In this document: piece by piece, positions 33,712-41,309 of the stretch
Layout: every line of letters starts with the position of its first letter
Position numbering within the stretch: position 1 is the first letter of the stretch
Source: Alphaproteobacteria bacterium UBA6411
GTDB lineage: Bacteria > Pseudomonadota > Alphaproteobacteria > CAAGCB01 > CAG-977
NCBI GenBank assembly: GCA_002438565.1
Contig: DJPN01000013.1
Span: 26,514 to 90,513, forward strand
Direction: 5' to 3'
DNA length: 64,000 bases
Notes under the pieces: generated by a model
What the model saw: only the letters and a program-made list of their open reading frames with translations
Databases searched by the model: none
What the model was told of the DNA's origin: nothing
Translations under genes and position numbers: made by a program

Positions 33712-33741
33712 AAAAAGGGACACCTTTCGATGTCCCTTTTT
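33712..33741 (-). terminator. Terminator of the HNH paralogue cluster
   Basis: On the minus strand stem GGGACA, loop of 8, TGTCCC and a T run (33717-33736), 18 bases after the last HNH stop. Confidence 0.85.
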
Positions 33742-33759
33742 TCAGAGCAGATAAAACCG

Positions 33760-34320
33760 TTACCGCGAACGGTTCGCGGCTTTCGCGATAATGGCGGCGT
33801 TTTGGCGCGCTTTTTTCTTTTCGGGGCTGACGTAAACCATATCGTCCGTCCACGGGATGATGACTTTTTTCTTGTCGCCTGTCTGCATGTTCTGCACCTG
33901 CGGATCCATGACTTTGTGGTGCAGTTCGTCATGTTCCTTTATCGGCATCAGAATGAAGTTGGAAAATTCGTTCTGACCGCCGCCGTGAATGGGGAATTTG
34001 TGATGAACGTTGTAGCCGTTGGGGTTTGTGCCTTTTTTGACCTGTTTGATGTCTTTTTCGCTCATCCCCATTTCGCGCAGTTCGGCTTCGTGGTTGCGTC
34101 CCAATTCTTTCAAGAATTCAACGCGGATTTTGGCGAATTGAGCACGCTTGCGTTTGCGCACCTGAAGGGGCGGCACTTCCCAGTCGACTTCTTTGAGCTT
34201 GAACCCGTTGATTTCCGTAAAGCTGAATTTGCCGCGTTCGGCGTCTAAGCGTTCCTGCGATTTGGGTTCTTTTTGGTGGGGGCGTTTTCTTTTTTCGTGA
34301 AGATATTTGTATTCGGCCAT
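33760..34320 (-). CDS. HNH-like nuclease family protein, paralogue A
   Basis: A 186-residue basic protein. The core motif NGYNVHHKFPIHGGGQNEFS (101-120), then NFILMPIKEHDELHH, has the His-His, Asn (121) and His (130, 134) pattern of a beta-beta-alpha-metal (HNH/endonuclease VII-like) site. The N-terminus has KYLHEKRKRP, a motif shared with paralogues C and D. The tail PWTDDMVYVSPE is also conserved among the four. No signal peptide. The organisation is like a small nuclease domain preceded by a helical, charged segment. Last gene of a three-gene run that ends in a terminator. Toxin, effector or restriction-like nuclease are all possible; I cannot choose. Confidence 0.8.
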   Translation of the reverse strand: MAEYKYLHEKRKRPHQKEPKSQERLDAERGKFSFTEINGFKLKEVDWEVPPLQVRKRKRAQFAKIRVEFLKELGRNHEAELREMGMSEKDIKQVKKGTNPNGYNVHHKFPIHGGGQNEFSNFILMPIKEHDELHHKVMDPQVQNMQTGDKKKVIIPWTDDMVYVSPEKKKARQNAAIIAKAANRSR

Positions 34321-34335
34321 GGAAACAATCCTTTC

Positions 34336-34896
34336 TTATCTGCTCTGAGCCGCGCGTTTTGCCAACAGCGCGTTTTGAATCTGCCGTTCGGGCGGGACAA
34401 AGACGCTGCCCTGCGGCACGGGGATTCTGATGGTGCGGGTTTCGCCGTCTTTCAGCGCGCGAATCTGCACATCGGAAACTTTGTGAAAATCGGTATGGTA
34501 CGGGTCGTTGCGAATCAAAATGAAGTTTGAAAATTCATTCTTTCCGCCGCCGCCCAAGGGGTGTTTGTGATGAACGTTCCAGCCCGCGGGGGATTTGCCT
34601 TTGCTCATCAAACTTATTTGCGAATCGCTCAGTCCCGCGCGGCGCAACAAAGGCGCTGATTTTTCAGCCAAATCGCGCAGAAAGGCCGAACGCATCGGCG
34701 TGAATTCGCGGCGCTTCGCCTTGATTTCCTTTTTCGACGCGGCGGTGTAAACCATTTCCGTCAAAGGGACGCCGTGTACCGAATCGGGCAAAGCGGCCTC
34801 CTGCGCCTGCCGTTCGCGTTCCCTTTGCGCGGCGCGTTCTGCGCGGCGGGCTTCGCGTTCCGCTTTGGTCAAAGTGTGCTGAACAAGCTCCGCCAT
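34336..34896 (-). CDS. HNH-like nuclease family protein, paralogue B
   Basis: A 186-residue protein whose core AGWNVHHKHPLGGGGKNEFS (104-123), then NFILIRNDPYHTDFHK, repeats the family signature (HH 109-110, N124, H134, H138). Instead of the KYvHeKRkRP motif, its N-terminus is a long Arg/Glu/Ala helix (KAEREARRAERAAQRERER), probably coiled coil. The C-terminal PQGSVFVPPERQ matches the shared tail. It lies 15 bp from paralogue A and one base from paralogue C, so all three are one operon. Possible DNA or RNA cleavage is inferred only from the HNH motif. Confidence 0.8.
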   Translation of the reverse strand: MAELVQHTLTKAEREARRAERAAQRERERQAQEAALPDSVHGVPLTEMVYTAASKKEIKAKRREFTPMRSAFLRDLAEKSAPLLRRAGLSDSQISLMSKGKSPAGWNVHHKHPLGGGGKNEFSNFILIRNDPYHTDFHKVSDVQIRALKDGETRTIRIPVPQGSVFVPPERQIQNALLAKRAAQSR

Positions 34897-34897
34897 T

Positions 34898-35563
34898 TCA
34901 GCGCCCCCCGTTTTTGCTTAAAAAGGATTTGATGTAAGCGTCGGCGGCTTTGACGTCCTGCATAAACGGCGCGTCCTGTTTTTTATCTTGATAGGACTGC
35001 CCTTTCGTTCCGTAGGATTTTCCGCCGCGCTTGGCGTCGCGTTCCAAGTGTTTGAACTGCTGAGGCGGGACATAAATCGATTCGGACGGATTCGGGATGA
35101 CGACCCGCCGCGTTTCGCCGCGTTTCATGTCCTGCACTTGCGGGTTGATGAGGTGATAGTGAATCATATCGTGATAGGGCGCGCGCCGAATCAGCAGCAG
35201 ATTGGAAAAATCGTTCGTGCCGCCGCCGTATACCGACAATTTGTGGTGCGTGTTCCAACCGTTCGGGGTTTTGCCCTTTTCCATCAGCTTGATGTCTTTG
35301 GCGGTAATGCCCGCGGCGCGCAGCCGTTTGTACTGCGTCTGCGCCAGATGTTTCAAAAACGCCGCGCGCGCTTTTGTCGCGAATTCTTGGCGGACGGCAT
35401 TTTGGCGTTCTTTGGTCGGAACGGTGAAAGTCACCGTTTCGCACGGCATGCCCAAGAAAGTTTTCGGCGCGGGGGCGTTCAAAGGCTTGCGTTCCGAAGC
35501 GGCGCGCCGTCCGTTGCGAACGCGCTTTTCATGAACGTATTTGTAAGTTTCAAGGTTTTCCAT
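34898..35563 (-). CDS. HNH-like nuclease family protein, paralogue C
   Basis: A 221-residue member with NGWNTHHKLSVYGGGTNDFS (101-120), then NLLLIRRAPYHDMIHY (HH 106-107, N121, H131, H135). The start YKYVHEKRVRNGRR carries the shared N-terminal motif. It has an extra ~35-residue Lys/Gln-rich C-terminal tail (GGKSYGTKGQSYQDKKQDAP) absent from A and B. First gene of the run, with its own promoter (35595-35622). Related HNH domains of this HH...GGG...SN type occur in bacterial toxin modules. Function not shown. Confidence 0.8.
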   Translation of the reverse strand: MENLETYKYVHEKRVRNGRRAASERKPLNAPAPKTFLGMPCETVTFTVPTKERQNAVRQEFATKARAAFLKHLAQTQYKRLRAAGITAKDIKLMEKGKTPNGWNTHHKLSVYGGGTNDFSNLLLIRRAPYHDMIHYHLINPQVQDMKRGETRRVVIPNPSESIYVPPQQFKHLERDAKRGGKSYGTKGQSYQDKKQDAPFMQDVKAADAYIKSFLSKNGGR

Positions 35564-35594
35564 TTGAATATCCCCGATGCCTTTGTTAAAAGGA

Positions 35595-35622
35595 AGTATA
35601 ACACACGAAACGGGAAGCGCAA
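35595..35622 (-). promoter_or_regulatory. Promoter of the HNH paralogue cluster
   Basis: On the minus strand TTGCGC (35622-35617), a 16-bp spacer and TATACT (35600-35595), about 32 bases before paralogue C. Confidence 0.6.
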
Positions 35623-35676
35623 GCTTTTTGACAAAAAATTTATTTTTGGCAAGAAAATCGCTTTTTTAGGATAAAA

Positions 35677-36537
35677 ATGCAGAAAAACGAAACAAAATCA
35701 ATAGCCTGTCAAGGATGTGCGGGGGCTTTTTCGCATCTGGCGGCTCAGTCTGTTTTTCCGACGGCGGAAATCGTTTTTTATCCGACGTTCAAGCAGGCTT
35801 TAGACGCCGTGGCGCAAGGTGATTCCGATGCCGCCGTCGTTCCCGTCGAAAATTCTTCGGCGGGCAGAGTGGCTGATATTCACAGGCTTTTGCCGCAATC
35901 CGACTTGTATGTCACGGGGGAAAAGTTCATTCCCGTGCGCCATTGTCTGCTGGGGACGGCGGATGCGGCTTTGTCCGATGTGAAAACCGTTCTGTCGCAT
36001 CCGCAGGCGCTGGCGCAATGTCGGGCGAATTTGACAAAAAAAGGTCTTTGCGCCCAAGCCGCCGCCAACACCGCCGAAGCCGCCAAAACAGTGGCGGAAC
36101 GGGGGGATAAAAGCGTCGGGGCTTTGGCGTCGGCCGTTGCCGCCGGCTTATACGGACTGAAAATCCTTGAAACGGATATGCAGGATTTCGATTTGAACAT
36201 GACGCGTTTTTGGGTTTTGGAACGCGCTCCCCGCAAGCTTGACACAAAACATCCGATAACGTCGCTGATTTTCAAGGTTAAGAACGTTCCCGCCGTGCTG
36301 TACAAATGTTTGGGCGGATTCGCGACGAACGGCGTCAATCTGCTGCGCATCGAAAGCTTTGTCGACGCAAACCGTTTTTTCGCCAATGCCGCGTTTTTGA
36401 TTGACGTTGCGGCGGATTCCGACAGTCGGGCGTTTCAATCGGCCGCGGGCGAATTGGCTTTTTTTGCGGACGAAATCAAAATCTTGGGAACTTACGCCGC
36501 GGACGCCGTGCGGCTGAACGGGTTGGACAAACAATGA
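35677..36537 (+). CDS. pheA: Prephenate dehydratase
   Basis: A 286-residue enzyme converting prephenate to phenylpyruvate in phenylalanine synthesis. The catalytic domain (1-185) has ACQGCAGAFSHLAAQ, VPVENSSAGRVADIHRLL, LSHPQALAQC and the conserved NMTRFWVLE (TRF motif). The C-terminal ACT domain (200-280) has TSLIFKVKNVPAVLYKCLGGFATNGVNL-type sequence with ESF, the allosteric Phe site. Unlike E. coli PheA there is no chorismate mutase domain. Its stop overlaps the start of the following barrel gene (ATGA). Confidence 0.95.
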   Translation: MQKNETKSIACQGCAGAFSHLAAQSVFPTAEIVFYPTFKQALDAVAQGDSDAAVVPVENSSAGRVADIHRLLPQSDLYVTGEKFIPVRHCLLGTADAALSDVKTVLSHPQALAQCRANLTKKGLCAQAAANTAEAAKTVAERGDKSVGALASAVAAGLYGLKILETDMQDFDLNMTRFWVLERAPRKLDTKHPITSLIFKVKNVPAVLYKCLGGFATNGVNLLRIESFVDANRFFANAAFLIDVAADSDSRAFQSAAGELAFFADEIKILGTYAADAVRLNGLDKQ

Positions 36538-37097
36538 AAACAATCGCTTTTGTTTTGGCTTTGCTGCTGTCTTGCAACGCTTTCGCCGATGAAAATTTTT
36601 ACACTCGATTCGATACGGCGTACACAATCGGCGTTGAACAAGGCGTCAAGGACGGCTTTTCATGGCAGACGGGATTCGGCTGGAAGTGGTTCGATGCGCT
36701 CAGAACGGAAATGACGTTCGGTTATTTGCGCAACGGTTTGGGGGATTCTTTGCGCGGCGAATTTTTGCATGGCAGAGTGTCGTCCAAGGCCGCTTTCGTC
36801 AATGCGGCGTGGGATGTGTTTTCCGCGGGAAAAATGACGCCGTATGTTATGGCGGGCGTCGGCGTCGCCAGAAACAAAATCCAGCGGTCGGATGTCGGCG
36901 GACGGGAAATTCCGCGCGGCAGACGAACGGCTTTCCCGTGGCAGGCGGGGGCGGGAATCGGATTTTCGCTGCCGAATCGGTTGACATTGGACGCCGGTTA
37001 TGTCTATACCCGTCTTGGCCGCTTTAACGGCGGCGATTTGCCCGACAAAAGTATTCGCCTGCAGCGTTTGTCCGTCGGGCTGAGATACGATTTTTAA
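36534..37097 (+). CDS. Outer-membrane beta-barrel protein
   Basis: A 187-residue protein with a signal peptide (MKTIAFVLALLLSCNAFA) and 6-8 beta strands, ending in GLRYDF, a C-terminal Phe as barrels need for assembly. TPYVMAGVGVARNKIQR and LDAGYVYTRLGRF match the small porin-like barrel family. It is translationally coupled to pheA (ATGA), an odd pairing of metabolism and envelope that may simply be operon drift. Paralogous in style, though not close in sequence, to the barrel at 32797. Confidence 0.85.
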   Translation: MKTIAFVLALLLSCNAFADENFYTRFDTAYTIGVEQGVKDGFSWQTGFGWKWFDALRTEMTFGYLRNGLGDSLRGEFLHGRVSSKAAFVNAAWDVFSAGKMTPYVMAGVGVARNKIQRSDVGGREIPRGRRTAFPWQAGAGIGFSLPNRLTLDAGYVYTRLGRFNGGDLPDKSIRLQRLSVGLRYDF

Positions 37098-37113
37098 AGG
37101 ATTGAAGCCTGTG

Positions 37114-38106
37114 ATGCCCGATTTCTTGTTTGCGCTTTTTTTGCACCAGCCGGTTTGGATTTGGCTGATGTTTTTGATGATTGTCATTGCCATTTTGTTT
37201 CTGGATTTGGGCGTTTTGGAAAAAGGATCGCAGGAAATCGGCGCGAAAAAAAGCCTTGCACTGTTTTTGACCTATGCGGGCATCGCCTGTTTGTTCGGCG
37301 GGTGGCTTTACTGGTATTTCGGCGAGCAGATGGCGACGGATTTCATCATGGGCTATGCGGTCGAAATGGGACTGTCCATTGACAACGTGTTTGTTATCGG
37401 GTTGGTTTTCACCTATTTGAACATTCCGAGAAACCAGCAGCACCGCGTATTGTTCTGGGGGATTTTGGGGGCGGTTGTTCTGCGCGGCGTCGTCATTGTC
37501 ATCGGGGCGGAAATCATCGACAAATACGACCCCGTTTTGCTGATTTTCGGAGTGTTTTTGATTTATTCCGGACTGAAAAGCCTGCTGTCCGACGAACCGG
37601 GCATCAATCTGTCCGACAGCCGTTTGCTTCGGGTTTTCCGCCGTTATTTGCGTGTTACGCCCGAATTGCGCGGAGAGCATTTCTTTGTGCGCGAACGCAA
37701 TGAAAAGGGCAAAATGAAATGGTACGCGACTCCGCTGTTTTTGGCGCTGCTGCTGATTGAGTTCGGCGACGCCGTATTCGCGTGCGACAGCGTTCCCGCA
37801 GTATTGGCGGTTTCGCATGAAACGTTTGCCGTTTACGCCAGCGACATTTTTGCCGTTTTGGGGCTGCGCGCTTTGTATTTTCTGCTGTCTGCGGCTCTGC
37901 ACCGCTTTTCATACATGCAGCCGGCTTGTGCGGTTTTGCTGGTCGTCATCGGGCTGAAAATCTTTGTCAACGAGTTTTTCTGCAAAATCGACGACGTCTG
38001 GTCGCTGGTTGTAACGTTTGCTTTGCTGGGCGGCGGCATTTTGGTTTCCCTGCTGAAAAAAGCCGAAGAAGAGGAAGCCATCGAAAAAGGCGCGGCCGCC
38101 CCTTGA
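37114..38106 (+). CDS. TerC-family integral membrane protein
   Basis: A ~330-residue, roughly 8-9 TM protein of the TerC/Alx family. Family signatures include YAVEMGLSIDNVFVIGLVF and LLIEFGDAVFACDSVPA, both with the membrane Asp residues thought to bind metal. These proteins export manganese (Alx, MntX-like) or support tellurite resistance. The start is uncertain: GTG at 37111 (9 bases from AAAGGA) or ATG at 37114. It follows the barrel gene by 16 bp or less. Confidence 0.92.
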   Translation: MPDFLFALFLHQPVWIWLMFLMIVIAILFLDLGVLEKGSQEIGAKKSLALFLTYAGIACLFGGWLYWYFGEQMATDFIMGYAVEMGLSIDNVFVIGLVFTYLNIPRNQQHRVLFWGILGAVVLRGVVIVIGAEIIDKYDPVLLIFGVFLIYSGLKSLLSDEPGINLSDSRLLRVFRRYLRVTPELRGEHFFVRERNEKGKMKWYATPLFLALLLIEFGDAVFACDSVPAVLAVSHETFAVYASDIFAVLGLRALYFLLSAALHRFSYMQPACAVLLVVIGLKIFVNEFFCKIDDVWSLVVTFALLGGGILVSLLKKAEEEEAIEKGAAAP

Positions 38107-38168
38107 AAGGGCAGAACTTTAGTCCTATCTGGTGAAAGTGAACACTTCGTTTGAAAGGATTAAAGTTC

Positions 38169-38372
38169 GTGCAAATCAAGAAAATAACGCCGGACGATCT
38201 TGCCAAACTGGGTGTCAATTCCATCGCTTACATCAAAAAGCGCTTGGTCGCCGACAAAAGCCTGTGGTATATCTATGCCGCCGAAGGAACCGAATTGGCG
38301 TACACCGATGACGAAAACGCCGCGATTTCCTTGGTCGTCGACAACGAATTGATACCGGTGAGCGTCCATTGA
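38169..38372 (+). CDS. DUF1150 family small protein
   Basis: A 67-residue protein with the DUF1150 pattern LAKLGVNSIAYIKKRL followed by YIYAAEGTELAY. This family is small, soluble and confined mainly to alphaproteobacteria, with no established function. GTG start at 38169, ten bases from AAAGGA. Its stop overlaps the TTG start of the DTW gene, so the two are co-translated. The taxonomic restriction supports the alphaproteobacterial assignment. Confidence 0.8.
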   Translation: MQIKKITPDDLAKLGVNSIAYIKKRLVADKSLWYIYAAEGTELAYTDDENAAISLVVDNELIPVSVH

Positions 38373-39004
38373 ACACAACAAATCTCTGCCCCGTATGCGG
38401 CAAACCTTTACAGCTCTGCGTCTGTTCGGACGCCGAGCCGTTCGACAACAAGCACTTTGTGTTGATTCTGCAGCATCCGCAGGAACAGGACAAAGACCTC
38501 GGCACGGCGAAAATCATCTGTCAAAGGCTGAAAAACGCGCAGTTGGAAATCGCACTGTCGCGCCCGTCTTTGGCGGCGGTTTTGAAACGTCCCGCCGACC
38601 CCAAAAAATGGGGCGTGCTGTATTTGGGCGCGCAAAACGAAACGCCGGCCGCGTCGGGCTTGTACGCTTTGAGCAGAAAGGGCAATCTGCTGCCGAATAC
38701 GGCGGAAATTCTTGCTTCGCTGGAAGGAATCATTTTGCTGGACGGATCGTGGAGCCAAGCCAAAGCCCTGTGGTGGCGCAATCCGTGGCTGTTGAAAACA
38801 CAGCGTCTGCTGCTGGTTCCCGAAAAACGGTCGCTGTACGGCAAACTGCGCAAAGAACCGCGCAAGGAAAGCGTTTCCACGCTGGAAGCGACGGCGCAGT
38901 GTTTGAATTACTTGGGCGAAGACGCTGCCATCGCCGACGGATTGCTGGACTCTTTTGCGGAACTGCTGGAAAAATACAAGCTGTTGCGCGGAAATAAAAA
39001 ATAG
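38369..39004 (+). CDS. DTW-domain tRNA-uridine aminocarboxypropyltransferase
   Basis: A 211-residue enzyme of the TapT/TuaA type that adds the 3-amino-3-carboxypropyl group to U47 of tRNA using SAM. The N-terminus is the Cys-rich CPVCGKPLQLCVCS, and a C-terminal STLEATA stretch is present. The DxTW signature reads LDGSWSQAKALWW, with Ser for Thr, a mild change. TTG is the only start that keeps the conserved Cys region; it overlaps the DUF1150 stop. The best alternative is an uncharacterised SPOUT-fold relative. Confidence 0.85.
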   Translation: MNTTNLCPVCGKPLQLCVCSDAEPFDNKHFVLILQHPQEQDKDLGTAKIICQRLKNAQLEIALSRPSLAAVLKRPADPKKWGVLYLGAQNETPAASGLYALSRKGNLLPNTAEILASLEGIILLDGSWSQAKALWWRNPWLLKTQRLLLVPEKRSLYGKLRKEPRKESVSTLEATAQCLNYLGEDAAIADGLLDSFAELLEKYKLLRGNKK

Positions 39005-39035
39005 ACGAAATCTCCTTTCTTTGTCAAAACAACCG

Positions 39036-39052
39036 TGCTAAACTCCTTGCCA
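39036..39052 (+). promoter_or_regulatory. Shared promoter-like motif before HNH paralogue D
   Basis: TGCTAAACTCCTTGCCA, 16 of 17 identical to 23946-23962. It contains an extended -10-like TGnTAAACT element, but no convincing -35 lies at 17 bp. A role in transcription is plausible, not shown. Confidence 0.35.
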
Positions 39053-39074
39053 AACAAAACAAGGAGTTTTTTCC

Positions 39075-39659
39075 ATGGAAGACAAATACGTTCACGCCAA
39101 ACGCAAACGCCCGAACGCCGGAAACGGCCTTAACTTTCTGTCCGAACAGGTCAAGGCGCAGGCGGCGCAGGGCAAATTCGCCTTTGACAAAATCAACGGC
39201 TTTACGCTGACCGAAGTCGAATACAAAATGCCGCCCAAGCAGACGCGCGTCAACCGCCGCGACGAATTCAAACGCGAAGTGCGCCCCAAGTTTTTGAAAT
39301 ATCTGGCGGAAAACTTTGAACAGGATTTGCGCGCCATCGGCATCAAGGACGACGGTTTGGAACAAATGCGCAAAGGACGCAGTGTCAACGGCTACAACGT
39401 GCATCACATGCACCCGATTGCGGGCGGCGGGAAAAACGATTTCTCGAACTTGATTTTAATGCCGATTCCGCCGCATGACGAACTGCATCATTTGGTTATC
39501 GACCCGCAAATCAAAGACAAAAAAGTGCAGAACGGCGTCAAAATCAAAATTCCGATGTGCAGCGACAGGGTTTGGAAGCGCCCCGCCAACAAATACGAAC
39601 GGCTGAACGCGACCGTCAACGCCGCCGTGCTGGCAAAACAAATGCAGGGTGGGCGATAA
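39075..39659 (+). CDS. HNH-like nuclease family protein, paralogue D
   Basis: A 194-residue member in the opposite orientation to A-C and ~3.5 kb away. Core NGYNVHHMHPIAGGGKNDFS (105-124), then NLILMPIPPHDELHH, has the HH 110-111, N125, H134, H138 set. N-terminus KYVHAKRKRPNAG carries the shared motif. Closest in feel to paralogue A, since both continue with DELHH and a KIPMCSDRVW-like tail. AAGGAG gives the ribosome site. A SUKH-family gene follows by 70 bp, a pairing seen with nuclease toxins and immunity proteins in other bacteria. Confidence 0.8.
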   Translation: MEDKYVHAKRKRPNAGNGLNFLSEQVKAQAAQGKFAFDKINGFTLTEVEYKMPPKQTRVNRRDEFKREVRPKFLKYLAENFEQDLRAIGIKDDGLEQMRKGRSVNGYNVHHMHPIAGGGKNDFSNLILMPIPPHDELHHLVIDPQIKDKKVQNGVKIKIPMCSDRVWKRPANKYERLNATVNAAVLAKQMQGGR

Positions 39660-39664
39660 AAAGC

Positions 39665-39693
39665 TTGCCGAACGGTTTGGCTTTGGCTAAACT
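39665..39693 (+). promoter_or_regulatory. Promoter of the SUKH gene
   Basis: TTGCCG (39665-39670), a 17-bp spacer and TAAACT (39688-39693). This suggests the SUKH gene can be transcribed independently of HNH paralogue D. Confidence 0.5.
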
Positions 39694-39729
39694 GTCAGAT
39701 AACGTTTTAACCGTTTTTGGAATTGAAAA

Positions 39730-40176
39730 ATGATTGAAGATATTATCAAAAAACTGTCCGATCCCAGCGAAGGCGCGATGATTGTCCGCCCCGCGTCCAG
39801 TAAAGATTTGGCGCAGTGCCAGAAAGACATGGCCGAAATCGGACTGCACCCGATTCCGCAGGGATACATCGACTTTTTGCGCGAAGTCAACGGGTTCGCG
39901 TGGAACGGCATCGAATTTTACAGCACCGACAACGTCACCGATCCCGAAAGCAACTATACGCTGATTGATATCGTTACGGCGAACGAGGATTTCGCGGACT
40001 ACAACGAAGAATTGGCTTCGTGCGTGCTGTTGGGGCGCGCCGACGATGATTTGTACGTCTACAACACCGACAACGAAAAATACGAAGTGCTGGACTTTAC
40101 GGGACACGATGTGATGGAAGAACACGACGCGTTCGACGCGCTGTTTGAATCCGTCGTCGAACCCCGCATGCTGTAA
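39730..40176 (+). CDS. SMI1/KNR4 (SUKH) family protein
   Basis: A 148-residue acidic protein. LHPIPQGYIDFLREVNGFAWNGIEF is the SUKH core (the phi-P-x-x-hxxFLxxxNG pattern), followed by a beta-rich domain with VLLGRADDDLYVYNTDNEKYEV. SUKH proteins are known as immunity proteins against nuclease toxins in polymorphic toxin systems, but the family also includes unrelated regulators. Directly downstream of HNH paralogue D, which makes immunity plausible. No signal peptide: it would act in the cytoplasm. Confidence 0.82.
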   Translation: MIEDIIKKLSDPSEGAMIVRPASSKDLAQCQKDMAEIGLHPIPQGYIDFLREVNGFAWNGIEFYSTDNVTDPESNYTLIDIVTANEDFADYNEELASCVLLGRADDDLYVYNTDNEKYEVLDFTGHDVMEEHDAFDALFESVVEPRML

Positions 40177-40183
40177 AAAAAAC

Positions 40184-41236
40184 GTGCTGGTTTCTGAATT
40201 CAATTTCGATTTGCCGAAAGAACGGATAGCCGACCGACCCGCGGAACCCCGCGAGTCGGCGAAGCTGTTACATGTCGTTGCCCCCGACAGGTTTGAAGAT
40301 TTGCACATTGCGGATTTGCCCGATGTGTTCCGTCCGTCGGATTTATTGGTTTTCAACGATACAAAAGTTATTCCCGCGCGTCTGTTCGGCAAGCGCGGCG
40401 AGGCGGCCGTTGAAGCGACTTTGTTCAAATCGGTCGGCTTGACGACATGGGAAGCTTTGGTCAAAAACGCGCGCCGTCTGCATCCCGACGACATTGTGTC
40501 GTTTTATCCGCCTTTGAATCCCGAAGCCGAGCCTTTGCGGGCGAAAGTCGTTGGGCGCGGCGAATCGGGAACGGTGATTCTGGAATTTCTGACGGAAGCG
40601 GCAACGCTGTTTGCGACGCTTGAAAAATACGGCGTAATGCCCTTGCCGCCCTACATTCACCGCAAACAAACCGAATATGGCGAAGACAAGGCGAACTATC
40701 AAACCGTTTACGCCAAAAATCCGGGGGCGGTTGCCGCGCCGACGGCGGGATTGCACTTTACGAACGCCCTGTTGCAAAAAATCGCGGACAAAGGCATTGA
40801 AAGCGTCAAAGTAACGCTTCATGTCGGCGGCGGCACGTTTCTGCCCGTCAAGGTTGAAGACACCAAAGACCACGTCATGCATGCGGAATACGGCGTCATT
40901 ACGCCCGAAACGGCGGACATTATCAATACCGCCCGCAAAAACGGACGGCGTATTGTTTCTATTGGCACGACGGCGCTGCGTTTGTTGGAAAGCGCGGCGG
41001 ATGACAACCGCGTCATTCATCCGTTTCATCAAGAAACGTCGATTTTCATTACGCCGGGGTATCGGTTCAAAGGCATTGACGCTTTGTTTACGAACTTTCA
41101 TTTGCCGAGTTCGACTTTGTTTATGCTGGTCTGCGCGTTTTGCGGAACGGAATGTATGAAAAACGCCTACAAACACGCGATTGAAAACGAATACAGATTC
41201 TTTTCGTACGGCGATGCGTGCTTTTTGGAAAAGTAA
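40184..41236 (+). CDS. queA: S-adenosylmethionine:tRNA ribosyltransferase-isomerase
   Basis: A 350-residue enzyme that builds epoxyqueuosine at tRNA position 34. SEFNFDLPKERIADRPAEPR is the family N-terminus; FNDTKVIPARL, PPYIHRK, APTAGLHFTNALL and VGGGTFLPVKVED are conserved blocks; FHLPSSTLFMLVCAF is near the C-terminus. GTG start at 40184, 8 bases after the SUKH stop, with a poor Shine-Dalgarno. The ORF upstream of it lies inside the SUKH gene. Confidence 0.96.
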   Translation: MLVSEFNFDLPKERIADRPAEPRESAKLLHVVAPDRFEDLHIADLPDVFRPSDLLVFNDTKVIPARLFGKRGEAAVEATLFKSVGLTTWEALVKNARRLHPDDIVSFYPPLNPEAEPLRAKVVGRGESGTVILEFLTEAATLFATLEKYGVMPLPPYIHRKQTEYGEDKANYQTVYAKNPGAVAAPTAGLHFTNALLQKIADKGIESVKVTLHVGGGTFLPVKVEDTKDHVMHAEYGVITPETADIINTARKNGRRIVSIGTTALRLLESAADDNRVIHPFHQETSIFITPGYRFKGIDALFTNFHLPSSTLFMLVCAFCGTECMKNAYKHAIENEYRFFSYGDACFLEK

Positions 41237-41259
41237 ATCATCTTCTATATTGATTTTAC

Positions 41260-41290
41260 TTGAAAAGTATTCTATACGTTCAGTTATAAT
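41260..41290 (+). promoter_or_regulatory. Promoter of mucR
   Basis: TATAAT (41285-41290) with TTGAAA (41260-41265), a 19-bp spacer that is long. TTGATT/TATACG at 41250-41278 is an alternative with 17 bp. AT-rich DNA around it is consistent with MucR-type autoregulation, an inference. Confidence 0.5.
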
Positions 41291-41309
41291 TTAATAAGGA
41301 GTTAAAACA

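Noticed and set aside
33464..33853. A minus-strand reading frame running through the structured RNA region
   Set aside because: It has no Shine-Dalgarno, overlaps HNH paralogue A in another frame, and spans an intrinsic terminator. The RNA fold explains the region better.
38369..39004. The changed DxTW motif (DGSW) as a loss of activity
   Set aside because: Ser for Thr is a conservative change and the other family blocks are intact, so it is not a strong sign of inactivation.
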